From Alphaproteobacteria bacterium LSUCC0719 (GTDB taxonomy: Bacteria; Pseudomonadota; Alphaproteobacteria; Puniceispirillales; Puniceispirillaceae): a DNA stretch of 64,000 nucleotides. The position numbers and the translations under genes were made by a program. Position 1 is the first letter of the stretch. Each line of letters begins with the position of its first letter. Positions 51,367-59,445 of this stretch are shown in pieces. The DNA is taken from positions 90,632-154,631 of the forward strand of contig JBFPJN010000007.1 of NCBI GenBank assembly GCA_040839025.1, written 5' to 3'. Below the pieces are notes generated by a model. It saw nothing but the letters and a program-made list of their open reading frames with translations. It had not been told where the DNA came from and did not search any database.

Positions 51367-52511
51367 TGAACCTTACCGGAAACTGGTCCTATCCGACGGC
51401 GATCCGCTTTGGCGCCGGTCGGATCTCAGAACTTGCCGAGGCCTGTGCGCAGGTTGGCATCAGCCGCCCATTGCTGGTCACCGACCGTGGCCTTGCCGGC
51501 TTGCCGATTACCGCGCGGGCGATGGACTGTCTGGCGGCGGCCGGGCTTCAGCACGCGCTGTTTGCCGATGTCGACCCGAACCCGAATGAAGTGAATCTCG
51601 AAGCTGGGATCGCGGCCTACAGGGCCGGCGGACATGATGGTGTGATTGCCTTTGGCGGTGGTTCGGGCCTCGATCTTGGCAAGATGGTTGCCTTCATGGC
51701 GGGACAGTCGCGCCCGGTCTGGGACTTTGAGGATATCGGCGACTGGTGGACCCGCGCCGATGCCGACGCCATCGCGCCGATCATCGCTGTGCCGACAACT
51801 GCCGGCACCGGGTCTGAAGTCGGTCGGGCCAGTGTCATCACCAATTCACAGACCCATGTGAAGAAGATCATCTTTCACCCGAAAGTGCTGCCAAGCGTCG
51901 TGATTGCCGACCCAGAGCTGACTGTCGGGATGCCGGATTTCATCACCGCCGGCACCGGCCTTGATGCTTTTGCGCATTGTGTCGAGGCCTTCAGCAGTCC
52001 GCATTATCACCCGATGTCACAGGGCATCGCGCTCGAAGGCATGCGGTTGGTGATCGAGAATCTGCCCCGTGCCTATGACAGGCCTGACGATATAGAGGCC
52101 CGCGCCCATATGATGAGCGCGGCGGCAATGGGGGCCACCGCCTTTCAAAAGGGGCTTGGTGCCATCCATGCCATGAGCCACCCCGTTGGTGCCGTCTTCA
52201 ATACGCATCACGGCACCACAAATGCTGTATGCATGCCTGCGGTGCTGGCGATGAACGCGCCTCAGATCAGGGACAGATTTGATCGCGCGGCACCCTATCT
52301 TGGCATCGATGGCGGCTTTGACGGATTCTGTGCGTTCGTACAGACCTTCAATGACAGGTTCAGGATTCCCCGCCGGCTTGGTGAAATGGGCGTAACCGTT
52401 GACCGGATGGATGATCTGGTGGCGATGGCGCTTGAGGACCCGTCATGTGGCGGTAACCCGGTGCCGTTGACAGCGGATAATCTACGCGCGCTGTTCGAAG
52501 CCTGTATCTGA
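51363..52511 (+). CDS. Iron-containing (group III) alcohol dehydrogenase
   Basis: A 382-residue dehydrogenase. NAD-binding GGGSGLDLGKMVAF is followed by PTTAGTGSEVGRASVI. Metal ligands are Asp and His in GTGLDAFAHCVEAFSS and the two His in GAIHAMSHPVGAVFNTHHG. It would oxidise a primary alcohol to the aldehyde used by the preceding aldehyde dehydrogenase, or reverse. The close pairing (4-nt overlap) mirrors the 4-hydroxybutyrate dehydrogenase/SSADH pair of the Agrobacterium blc (att) operon. Confidence 0.9.
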   Translation: MMNLTGNWSYPTAIRFGAGRISELAEACAQVGISRPLLVTDRGLAGLPITARAMDCLAAAGLQHALFADVDPNPNEVNLEAGIAAYRAGGHDGVIAFGGGSGLDLGKMVAFMAGQSRPVWDFEDIGDWWTRADADAIAPIIAVPTTAGTGSEVGRASVITNSQTHVKKIIFHPKVLPSVVIADPELTVGMPDFITAGTGLDAFAHCVEAFSSPHYHPMSQGIALEGMRLVIENLPRAYDRPDDIEARAHMMSAAAMGATAFQKGLGAIHAMSHPVGAVFNTHHGTTNAVCMPAVLAMNAPQIRDRFDRAAPYLGIDGGFDGFCAFVQTFNDRFRIPRRLGEMGVTVDRMDDLVAMALEDPSCGGNPVPLTADNLRALFEACI

Positions 52512-52522
52512 CCCAGCCTGTC

Positions 52523-52561
52523 CAAGCCTGCCATATCAGGTGAAACTGTCTGGCAGGCTTG
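52523..52561. terminator. Hairpin between the convergent ADH and lactonase genes
   Basis: CAAGCCTGCCA (52523-52533) and TGGCAGGCTTG (52551-52561) are an exact 11-bp inverted repeat with a 17-nt loop. It spans the end of the minus-strand lactonase gene. No T-run follows on either strand, so its role as a bidirectional terminator is likely from position but unproven. Confidence 0.5.
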
Positions 52562-53351
52562 CTGTCGGCCCACCATCAAGCCGCCAGACAAAACCGCTTG
52601 TCCCGAAACCGGGGTAAAGCGTTGTCACCAGCGGGTCATGTCCTGGAATCACCATCTCGTTGCGGCTGGCAAGTGACTGGATACGGTCATAGCCATGCAG
52701 CATCTCTTCAACATCGACAACGATTGGAAACGGCGCCCTGGTGATGAAATTCTCATAGAAATGCGTGGCGTCGGAGGCCAGACACATCCATCCGCTGGCG
52801 GTTTTCACCCGGACAACCTGCAGCCCCTTGGAATGGCCGCCAACACAATGCACGGTAACGCCATCAGCCACAGCATCATCCCGTTCCTTGAACCTGACCC
52901 GCCCCGAAAAAACAGCCGTCACCGCGTCGCAGATATGCGCCCCTGTAAAGGGTTTTCGCAATATGTCCTCACACATGCAGGGGCCGGTGGCATAGGCCAT
53001 TTCTGCTGGCTGGAGGTGGAATGTTGCGCGAGGAAATGATCCCAGCGTGCCAGCATGATCGTAGTGAAGATGCGTGATGACGACATCATTAACATCATCG
53101 GATGTCAGGCCAAGCGCCTCGATGGCCTTGACCGGGTGGCACAGGATCGGTCTGCCGCGCCGCGCTGCCTCTTCGGTGTCATAGCCGGTATCGACAAGGA
53201 TGGTACGGTTGCCTGATCGCAGCACCCAGACAAAGTAATCCATCGGGTGAGGCTGCTGGTGCAGCGGGTCGAACATGAAGCTCTCGAATCTGGTTCGATT
53301 GTTGCGGTCGGCATATTTGACGGCATAGACTTCCCACAATGTTTCCGACAT
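52536..53351 (-). CDS. Metallo-beta-lactamase-fold lactonase (N-acyl-homoserine/gamma-butyrolactone type)
   Basis: A 271-residue hydrolase. The zinc motif HxHxDH is H94-L-H96-Y-D98-H99 (ITHLHYDHAG), with later ligands His in VGGHSKGLQ, Asp in LASDATHF and His in VIPGHDP. The AiiA/AttM pattern MDYFVWVLRSGNRTILVDTGYD fits the group that opens lactone rings. Its own promoter region carries a CTTGGCCAAG palindrome at 53383-53392. It ends next to the dehydrogenase pair but on the other strand. Confidence 0.85.
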   Translation of the reverse strand: MSETLWEVYAVKYADRNNRTRFESFMFDPLHQQPHPMDYFVWVLRSGNRTILVDTGYDTEEAARRGRPILCHPVKAIEALGLTSDDVNDVVITHLHYDHAGTLGSFPRATFHLQPAEMAYATGPCMCEDILRKPFTGAHICDAVTAVFSGRVRFKERDDAVADGVTVHCVGGHSKGLQVVRVKTASGWMCLASDATHFYENFITRAPFPIVVDVEEMLHGYDRIQSLASRNEMVIPGHDPLVTTLYPGFGTSGFVWRLDGGPTASLPDSFT

Positions 53352-53581
53352 GGCGTATCTCCCCAGCTTCTGATCAAACCTGCTTGGCCAAGGCTATTGA
53401 AGCGCAAAGCCGCCGCCAAGAAAAGCACCCAGCATGCGGTATCCTCCCATTCTGGTTTCGAGATCGATTCGAGCCTTTCCCTCTGGCCTGCTTGCCAATA
53501 TAGCTGGGGCATGGGATGGGGGGCATGGATGGGCAGGATTGCACATTGGCGTGCGCTGGTACCGGAAGGCGGGGATAGGCG

Positions 53582-54250
53582 ATGATAGGCAGGCTGTCGG
53601 CATTGTGGCCATTCTCCATCGAAGCTGGGGTGATCCGTGCCTATACGGCCGCGCTGGGTCGGCATGGTGCCAGCCCGCAGGGCGTGTTCTGGAACTCGGC
53701 GAAAAGTCAGAATGCGAGATTTGCTGCGCTTCTTGCGGCCATAGGACAGCACAGATCCCGGATAGGTGGCGATTCACTCCCGGCACCAGTGATCGCGGAT
53801 ATCGGATGTGGCTATGGGGCGCTTCTTGACTATATGTCCTTGCGCAATACCTTTGCCGACTGGGGGTATGTCGGCTGTGACATCAACCCGGCAATGATTA
53901 GGGCCTGCCATCAGCGGTTTCCGGACAGGCGGGCCAGCTTTCGCCTCGGCAGCCTGCCGTCCAGGCCTGTCGATTATGCGCTGTTCTCTGGCACCTTCAA
54001 CCTGTGCATGATTGACGATGCGGTGCGGTGGCAGCGCTATATCCTCGACCAGCTGGAAATCTGCCACCCTCATTGCCGACATGGCATGGTTCTGAATCTG
54101 CTTGGCCGCCGCAGGATGGCCATTAGCAACCATATCTTCTATGCCGATAGACAGGCAATTCTTCTGCAGCTTCGCCAGCGTTTTGGCGATGTGCATGTCG
54201 TCGATACACCAGGGCTGAAACACGACATGACCCTGATCATCTCGAGCTGA
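53582..54250 (+). CDS. Class I SAM-dependent methyltransferase
   Basis: A 222-residue protein with VIADIGCGYGALLDYM (SAM-binding loop), GYVGCDINPAMIRACHQRF (strand 2 acidic residue) and YALFSGTFNLCM; the substrate is unknown. GGATAGGCG precedes the ATG. It marks the start of the accessory region: the genes downstream are glycosyltransferases, so a sugar or lipid substrate is possible but not shown. Confidence 0.8.
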   Translation: MIGRLSALWPFSIEAGVIRAYTAALGRHGASPQGVFWNSAKSQNARFAALLAAIGQHRSRIGGDSLPAPVIADIGCGYGALLDYMSLRNTFADWGYVGCDINPAMIRACHQRFPDRRASFRLGSLPSRPVDYALFSGTFNLCMIDDAVRWQRYILDQLEICHPHCRHGMVLNLLGRRRMAISNHIFYADRQAILLQLRQRFGDVHVVDTPGLKHDMTLIISS

Positions 54251-54316
54251 AGACAGGTGGGCTGGGTTAATATTTGCCAGGGGTTGCATATTGGGGTGCT
54301 GGCTTTGTCGGCTGTC

Positions 54317-54344
54317 TTGTCAAACTGTCACTAAGGGGTATGGT
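54317..54344 (+). promoter_or_regulatory. Candidate promoter for the first TPR-glycosyltransferase
   Basis: TTGTCA (54317-54322) and TATGGT (54339-54344) are separated by 16 bp, 71 nt before the GTG start at 54415. The -10 is imperfect. Confidence 0.4.
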
Positions 54345-54414
54345 AACTCAGCGCCCTTGGCCATGGTGGCAGGCCTTTGATTGGAACGGCGTGCCGTGTT
54401 TGAAGGAGTGGTCC

Positions 54415-56019
54415 GTGCCGAGAATGCCAATGAAACCGGGTTTGAATTCGGGATTTGGCAGGGCATCCCTGGTTCCAGGCCTGTTACACAAAGCCATGGT
54501 TCTCCATGAACGGGGCGATCTGCAACAAGCAGGTCGTATTTATCAGCAGATCCTCCAACTGTCGCCTAAACATTTTGACGCCATGCATCTGCTGGCGGTG
54601 GTCAATGCACAGTTTGGCCAGCATACGAAGGCCCGAGCGCTCTTCGTCAAGGCGCTGGCGCTGCAGCCAGGACATGCCGAGGCGCATTTCAACAAGGGAA
54701 CCATGGAGTGGGCTGCTGGCAAGCTTGCGACCGCAGTGGCTGACTTTGACCTTGCTATAAGGTCGGTTCCCGATCATGCGGGTGCGCTGAACAATCGTTC
54801 ACTGGTGTTACAGGGTATGCAGCGGTTCGATGAGGCTCTCTTGGATAATAACCGGTTGATAGAGCTTGTGCCCAATGATCCAACGTTCCGGAACAACCGC
54901 GGTACATTGCTTCATGATATGATGAGGCTTGATGAGGCTTTGGCCTGTTTCAATGAGGCAATTAGCTTAAGGCCTGATTATGTCGAGGCGCTGAATAACC
55001 GCGGCAATGTGCTGAAGGATATGCACAGAATTGATGAGGCACTGTCTGATTATGACAGGGCCATCACCGCGGATGCCGATTTCGCTGGCGCCCCTTTCAA
55101 CAAGAGCATCGCGCTGCTGCTGCGGGGTGATTTTGAGACTGGCTGGGCACTATGGGAATGGCGGTGGCGACAAACCAAGTTGAGTTCGCCAAAGCGTAAT
55201 TTTAAACAGCCTCTATGGGGCGGTGACAGCGACATTGCCGGCAAGACAATCCTGCTTCACAGCGAACAGGGGCTTGGTGACACCGTTCAGTTCATCCGAT
55301 ATGTGCCGATGGTGGCCGACCTCGGCGCCAGGGTCGTGGTTGAGGCGCCAGAATCCTTGCATCCGCTGCTTACCGCAATGAAGGGTATAGACCATCTCAT
55401 TGGCAAGCATGACACCCTGCCCACATTTGACCTTCATTGCCCGTTAATGAGCCTGCCTCTAGCCTTCAAGACAACGCTTGAAACCATCCCCGCATCGACA
55501 TCTTACCTAGCGGTATCTCCTGACCGCATCGAAGACTGGTCACAGCGGCTTGGCACCTCTTCCAGACCGCGTGTGGCGGTGGCATGGCGCGGCAACCCCA
55601 ATAATTCGAATGACCATAATCGCAGCGCACGTCTCGATGATATCGCGCATCATCTGTCGCCTGAATTTGACTGGATCTGTCTGCATCATGATCTCGACAA
55701 GTCAGAAAGACAGCTTGCCCGCTCATTGCCGCATCTCAGAGTTCCGCTTGCCAAAAGCACCAACCTCGAAGACGCGGCAGCCATATGCGCCCTGTCGGAT
55801 CTGGTTGTTTCGGTTGATACCAGTTTTGCACATATCGCCGGGGCTCTTGGAAAGACAAGCCTTGTGATGCTGTCATTCACGCCGGATTGGAGGTGGATGC
55901 TGGACCGAGCTGATTCGCCCTGGTATCCGGCCATGACCTTGTTCCGGCAGGATAAAACACGTGACTGGGGCCAGGTGATGGAGGATGTCGCCGAGGCGCT
56001 GCGGAAAGTGACCCGATAA
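54415..56019 (+). CDS. TPR-repeat protein fused to a glycosyltransferase family 9-like domain (copy A)
   Basis: A 534-residue protein. Residues from about 20 to 245 are tetratricopeptide repeats (KAMVLHERGDLQQAGRIYQQIL, HAEAHFNKGTMEWAAG, YVEALNNRGNVLKDM and others). The C-terminal half has the GT-9/heptosyltransferase-like signatures ILLHSEQGLGDTVQFIRYVP, HCPLMSLPLAF and VSVDTSFAHIAGALGK. The GTG start at 54415 has GAAGGAG spaced six nt upstream; the longer frame from 54274 lacks homology. Probably transfers sugar to a protein or surface glycan with the TPRs choosing the target. Paralogue at 56749. Confidence 0.85.
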   Translation: MPRMPMKPGLNSGFGRASLVPGLLHKAMVLHERGDLQQAGRIYQQILQLSPKHFDAMHLLAVVNAQFGQHTKARALFVKALALQPGHAEAHFNKGTMEWAAGKLATAVADFDLAIRSVPDHAGALNNRSLVLQGMQRFDEALLDNNRLIELVPNDPTFRNNRGTLLHDMMRLDEALACFNEAISLRPDYVEALNNRGNVLKDMHRIDEALSDYDRAITADADFAGAPFNKSIALLLRGDFETGWALWEWRWRQTKLSSPKRNFKQPLWGGDSDIAGKTILLHSEQGLGDTVQFIRYVPMVADLGARVVVEAPESLHPLLTAMKGIDHLIGKHDTLPTFDLHCPLMSLPLAFKTTLETIPASTSYLAVSPDRIEDWSQRLGTSSRPRVAVAWRGNPNNSNDHNRSARLDDIAHHLSPEFDWICLHHDLDKSERQLARSLPHLRVPLAKSTNLEDAAAICALSDLVVSVDTSFAHIAGALGKTSLVMLSFTPDWRWMLDRADSPWYPAMTLFRQDKTRDWGQVMEDVAEALRKVTR

Positions 56020-56231
56020 CGCACTTTCTACCCCTGGCCGACAATGCAAAGGATTTTGATGCCGCCAGACCGCGTGGCAAGCGTGTCGCAGATTGCTGGG
56101 ACCAAGATATCCTGTTTCCAAGGCCGCGACATCAACACCATATGGGCGCAGGCCGTGATCGTTTGTCTGCTCCGAAAATGTGCCTTGGGCATTTGCTCGT
56201 AAATCAGCTCTGGTTTTTCTTATGAGGCGTT

Positions 56232-56498
56232 TCAGAACCAAGCAGAGACATAATGGTAGATGACATAGATGATGATGCAGGCGGCCACCAGAATGACGAG
56301 AAGTGTCTGTAAGAAGTCATTCACAAGCGCCTTGATGAGTTGTTTGGTTCTAAGCGAACCCATTGCCAGATAGCAGATGACAAAAGATGCAGGGAACGTC
56401 ATCCAGAAGAGTGTTGAGACAATCCAGAACTGAATGAAACCCATCTCCCTAAAAGGGTTTTCATCTTCACCTTTTGCTATCCGGTTTTCAGTATTCAA
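56232..56498 (-). CDS. Small membrane protein of unknown function
   Basis: An 88-residue product from a TTG at 56498, or 70 residues from an ATG at 56444. Two hydrophobic segments (FWIVSTLFWMTFPASFVICYLAMG and TLLVILVAACIIIYVIYHYV, quoted in part) are joined by a basic loop (SLRTKQLIK). No domain is recognised. It lies between, and antisense to, the two TPR-glycosyltransferases, in less GC-rich DNA. The lack of a clear ribosome-binding site makes it uncertain. Confidence 0.5.
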   Translation of the reverse strand: MNTENRIAKGEDENPFREMGFIQFWIVSTLFWMTFPASFVICYLAMGSLRTKQLIKALVNDFLQTLLVILVAACIIIYVIYHYVSAWF

Positions 56499-56748
56499 AG
56501 GGCGTCTCTAGTGTATTTATAGATTGCTGGTTCTGTGCGCGCCCGTCCTTTCTGGCGCAGGAAAACGATGGATATTGACACGCCATGTGGACATCTTCTG
56601 GTGACGGTCAAGACCTCATATTCTTATCATTATTGGGGCGAAGCGGCACAAGAATTTATTGGACAAAATATTACGGCATTCGCCATAACCCTAGATGGAA
56701 TAGCGATCCAAATTTCTTCCTAGCCGTTGTTGATGTCTTTTGTAGAGC

Positions 56749-58119
56749 ATGGCCGATCCTTCAGATGAATTCGAAAGAGCGAAAGCCTTTTTTCTAGAAG
56801 GGCTTGGTGAAGCACAGCTTGAAAATTGGGCGTTAGCAGAGGCCGCTTTTCGACAATCCCTGAATATTATGCCCGAACGGGAATCAGCTGTATCCAACCT
56901 TCTTGCATCTCTTGTTATGCAGGAAAAATTTCAGGACGCATGGGAAATATCAGGCCTTGCCATCAGGCTGGGGCAGGCAAATCCGGTCACGAACATAAAT
57001 GTTGGGATCCTTCACCATAAAGCAAGGAATCTCGACCAGGCACTTGCCTTATTTGATAAGGCCATCAGCTTGGATGCGCACAATGCTGAAGCCCATCTGA
57101 ATAGAGGTAAGGTCCTTTTGGACCTCAATGAAGTTTCTCTGGCAACACATGCATTCGACCACGCGCTGCAATCAAAGCCAGGTTTTAAAGACGCGGAATT
57201 TTGTAAATCTCTAGCATTGTTGGTGGCCGGGGATTTTGAAAATGGTTGGCGCTTGTACGAAAGTAGGTGGAGCACGAATGAACTGAAACAAAAACTGAAA
57301 TTTAGTCAGTCTCTTTGGCTAGGAAAGGAAAGTTTAAAGGGAAAAACGATACTTCTGCATTGGGAACAAGGATTTGGCGACACAATTCAGTTCAGTAGAT
57401 TTTCCAATGAGGTGAAGACGCTTGGTGGTAACGTTATCCTTAAAGTACAGACGGCCCTATTTGAACTCTCAAAAAGTCTTGAAGGCGTTGATGTTTTGGT
57501 GGCGGATGGATCGCCACTTCCCCCTTTTGATTATCATTGCCCATTAATGAGTTTGCCGCTCGCTTTGGGCACAACGCTGAAGACGGTTCCCCGCGTCACG
57601 CCCTATCTGCAAGCTGACCAGACTAAGGTTGCCGATTGGTCTAATAGGCTGGGGCCGCAACACAACATGCGGATTGGCATTGTCTGGAGTGGTAACCCAT
57701 CGCACCCCAATGATCATGATCGAAGCATACCTCTTGGTCAATTTTTGGCAGCAATCCCTGAAGACTGCGAAATAATTGTCCTTCAAAAAGACATACGCGA
57801 GAAAGATGCATCAATTCTGGAAACAAAGGGTAACCTCCGGCATTTTGCAGATGCACTAAAGGATTTTTCAGATACGGCAGCATTATGCACTTTGGTAGAT
57901 GAAGTGGTTACTGTCGACACCAGCGTTGCTCACTTGGCTGGTGCATTGGGTGTTCCTGTAAATGTGCTTTTACCTCGAAAGCCTGATTTCAGATGGTTGC
58001 TAGGAAGAAATGATAGCTTGTGGTACCCCACGATGAGCCTTCACAGGCAGGAGTCATCTGGATTGTGGACGAAGGCGTTCAAAGAAATTAAGTCCAAACT
58101 AATGGCTAATCAGCTCTGA
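56749..58119 (+). CDS. TPR-repeat protein fused to a glycosyltransferase family 9-like domain (copy B)
   Basis: A 456-residue paralogue of the gene at 54415. About four TPRs at the N-terminus (LAEAAFRQSLNIMPE, LDQALALFDKAISLDAHNAEA) lead to the same glycosyltransferase motifs: ILLHWEQGFGDTIQFSRF, DYHCPLMSLPLALGTTL and VTVDTSVAHLAGALGVPV. Codon use is clearly less GC-rich than copy A (many AAA, GAA, TTT codons), suggesting separate acquisition rather than a recent local duplication. The ATG at 56749 follows GTAGAGC. Function as for copy A. Confidence 0.86.
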   Translation: MADPSDEFERAKAFFLEGLGEAQLENWALAEAAFRQSLNIMPERESAVSNLLASLVMQEKFQDAWEISGLAIRLGQANPVTNINVGILHHKARNLDQALALFDKAISLDAHNAEAHLNRGKVLLDLNEVSLATHAFDHALQSKPGFKDAEFCKSLALLVAGDFENGWRLYESRWSTNELKQKLKFSQSLWLGKESLKGKTILLHWEQGFGDTIQFSRFSNEVKTLGGNVILKVQTALFELSKSLEGVDVLVADGSPLPPFDYHCPLMSLPLALGTTLKTVPRVTPYLQADQTKVADWSNRLGPQHNMRIGIVWSGNPSHPNDHDRSIPLGQFLAAIPEDCEIIVLQKDIREKDASILETKGNLRHFADALKDFSDTAALCTLVDEVVTVDTSVAHLAGALGVPVNVLLPRKPDFRWLLGRNDSLWYPTMSLHRQESSGLWTKAFKEIKSKLMANQL

Positions 58120-58161
58120 CCGCCCGGTCACTGGAACTGCGGCCAACTGAAAAAGAGCCTT

Positions 58162-58953
58162 CTATTTTCTGGCAAGAATTTTGATGGCTTCTTCGCGAAC
58201 TTCTTCACCAGCCTGTAGCATTGCCTGCTGTCTAGCCACATTTGGGAATGCATTGAATACCGTGCCGAAGGAGTCTCGCTGCCGAATTTTGTGCCACCAC
58301 GCATCAAGACGCGGCAGACTACCCCACATCCATGCAAATCCAAGCTCGTTCAATCTGGACACAAAGGGGGTCAGGGCGGCATCCGCAAGGCCATAACTGG
58401 CCCCTGAAAGATAGGGTGTTTCCTGCAACGCCACCTCGACGTCGCCAAGCATGCGATCAAGCGTGCGCACCCCTTCGGTTACCTCGCCGGAATGAATGCC
58501 ATCTTCCACTACAGACCGGCGCTGGGCTCGCCGTCGGGGATCGGGGATCGCGGCATAGTAGGCATCAAGTTCAGCCTGTGATTGGCGCAATACCTCCTTG
58601 CGCCGGAAAATGCCGTAGGTTACCGCGCCAAGGGCGGGAAGATAGGCATCATCTGTTTTTTTGAGCCAAGCTGCACAGCGTGCACGTTCAAGGGCATGAT
58701 TTGTTCGCAGCGCCGGGCCTTCAAAGGCCTCATCGACATAAACCATTATAATCGAGGATTCGATAATCACATGGCCATCGTGAACCAAGGTTGGCACCAC
58801 GGCATTCGGATTTAGTTTCAAATAATGTGGTGTAACCAATTCACCTGCATCACGGTCGAGAACCCGATGCACAAATTCAACGCCCTTTTCGGCTAGCGTC
58901 AATCGTGCCTTATATCCGCAAGTGGCTGTTGGGAAATAATAGAGCTCAAGCAT
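58162..58953 (-). CDS. Glutathione S-transferase family protein
   Basis: A 263-residue protein from the ATG at 58953. The N-terminal thioredoxin-fold domain (MLELYYFPTATCGYKARLTL) has a Cys in the usual beta/omega catalytic position and VVPTLVHDGHVIIESSIIMVYVD, the cis-Pro and ESSxI glutathione-binding motif. The C-terminal helical domain includes PYLSGASYGLADAALTPF, the N-capping box. Its role may be detoxification or dehalogenation. It sits between glycan-type genes without obvious link. Confidence 0.87.
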   Translation of the reverse strand: MLELYYFPTATCGYKARLTLAEKGVEFVHRVLDRDAGELVTPHYLKLNPNAVVPTLVHDGHVIIESSIIMVYVDEAFEGPALRTNHALERARCAAWLKKTDDAYLPALGAVTYGIFRRKEVLRQSQAELDAYYAAIPDPRRRAQRRSVVEDGIHSGEVTEGVRTLDRMLGDVEVALQETPYLSGASYGLADAALTPFVSRLNELGFAWMWGSLPRLDAWWHKIRQRDSFGTVFNAFPNVARQQAMLQAGEEVREEAIKILARK

Positions 58954-59445
58954 CAGGATCACCGCATCCAAAAGGTTTCAAAGCGCCATCCCGTGACTGA
59001 ACCCATCTATATCAACAGATTAAAAAAGCGCCCTTAAAGGCCAACTTGCAAAATCCTACCTAAACTCTGGGTTGCAGTCCACGGATAGAGCTTTGAGGTT
59101 AATGTTTCGTGCATTCCAATCAGCGGATCTTGAGCCACCTCGGATCAGAACTATTAGGGATGACTGCTAAATCTTCATGGATTTGATCAGAAGGGTAAGA
59201 CCTTGCTTTGGCATTGCTTGTGCCTCGGACCGGAGACGGAGGATGGATGGGGGGAAGAAGGGTGATTATTTGCCAACTCAGCAAATTTTTGGTCTTGAGT
59301 TTGGCCACCCTAAACTTAGCTTGGTTCAGCCTTGCTATTGATGTGGTATTTAGAAAATCTAGTAGCCTGGATTAAGACGAGTTCCTTGCAAACATTGCAA
59401 ACAATCAGTTACGGTCTTGGTCTAATTTAGTGATGTCAGGTAGCT
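58954..59445 (+). other. Intergenic region without recognised gene
   Basis: About 490 nt between the GST and the large membrane protein gene, noticeably richer in A/T than the housekeeping part of the window. Short frames (such as 59120-59308 on the minus strand) have no recognisable domain. No tRNA, terminator or clear promoter was found. It may be decayed sequence or the long leader of the gene at 59446. Confidence 0.5.

Noticed and set aside
56535..56723. 62-codon frame between the two TPR-glycosyltransferases
   Set aside because: No start context or recognisable domain; it ends just before the supported gene at 56749.
59120..59308. 62-codon minus-strand frame in the gap before the membrane protein
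   Set aside because: Pro/Ser-rich without homology or ribosome-binding site; probably chance.
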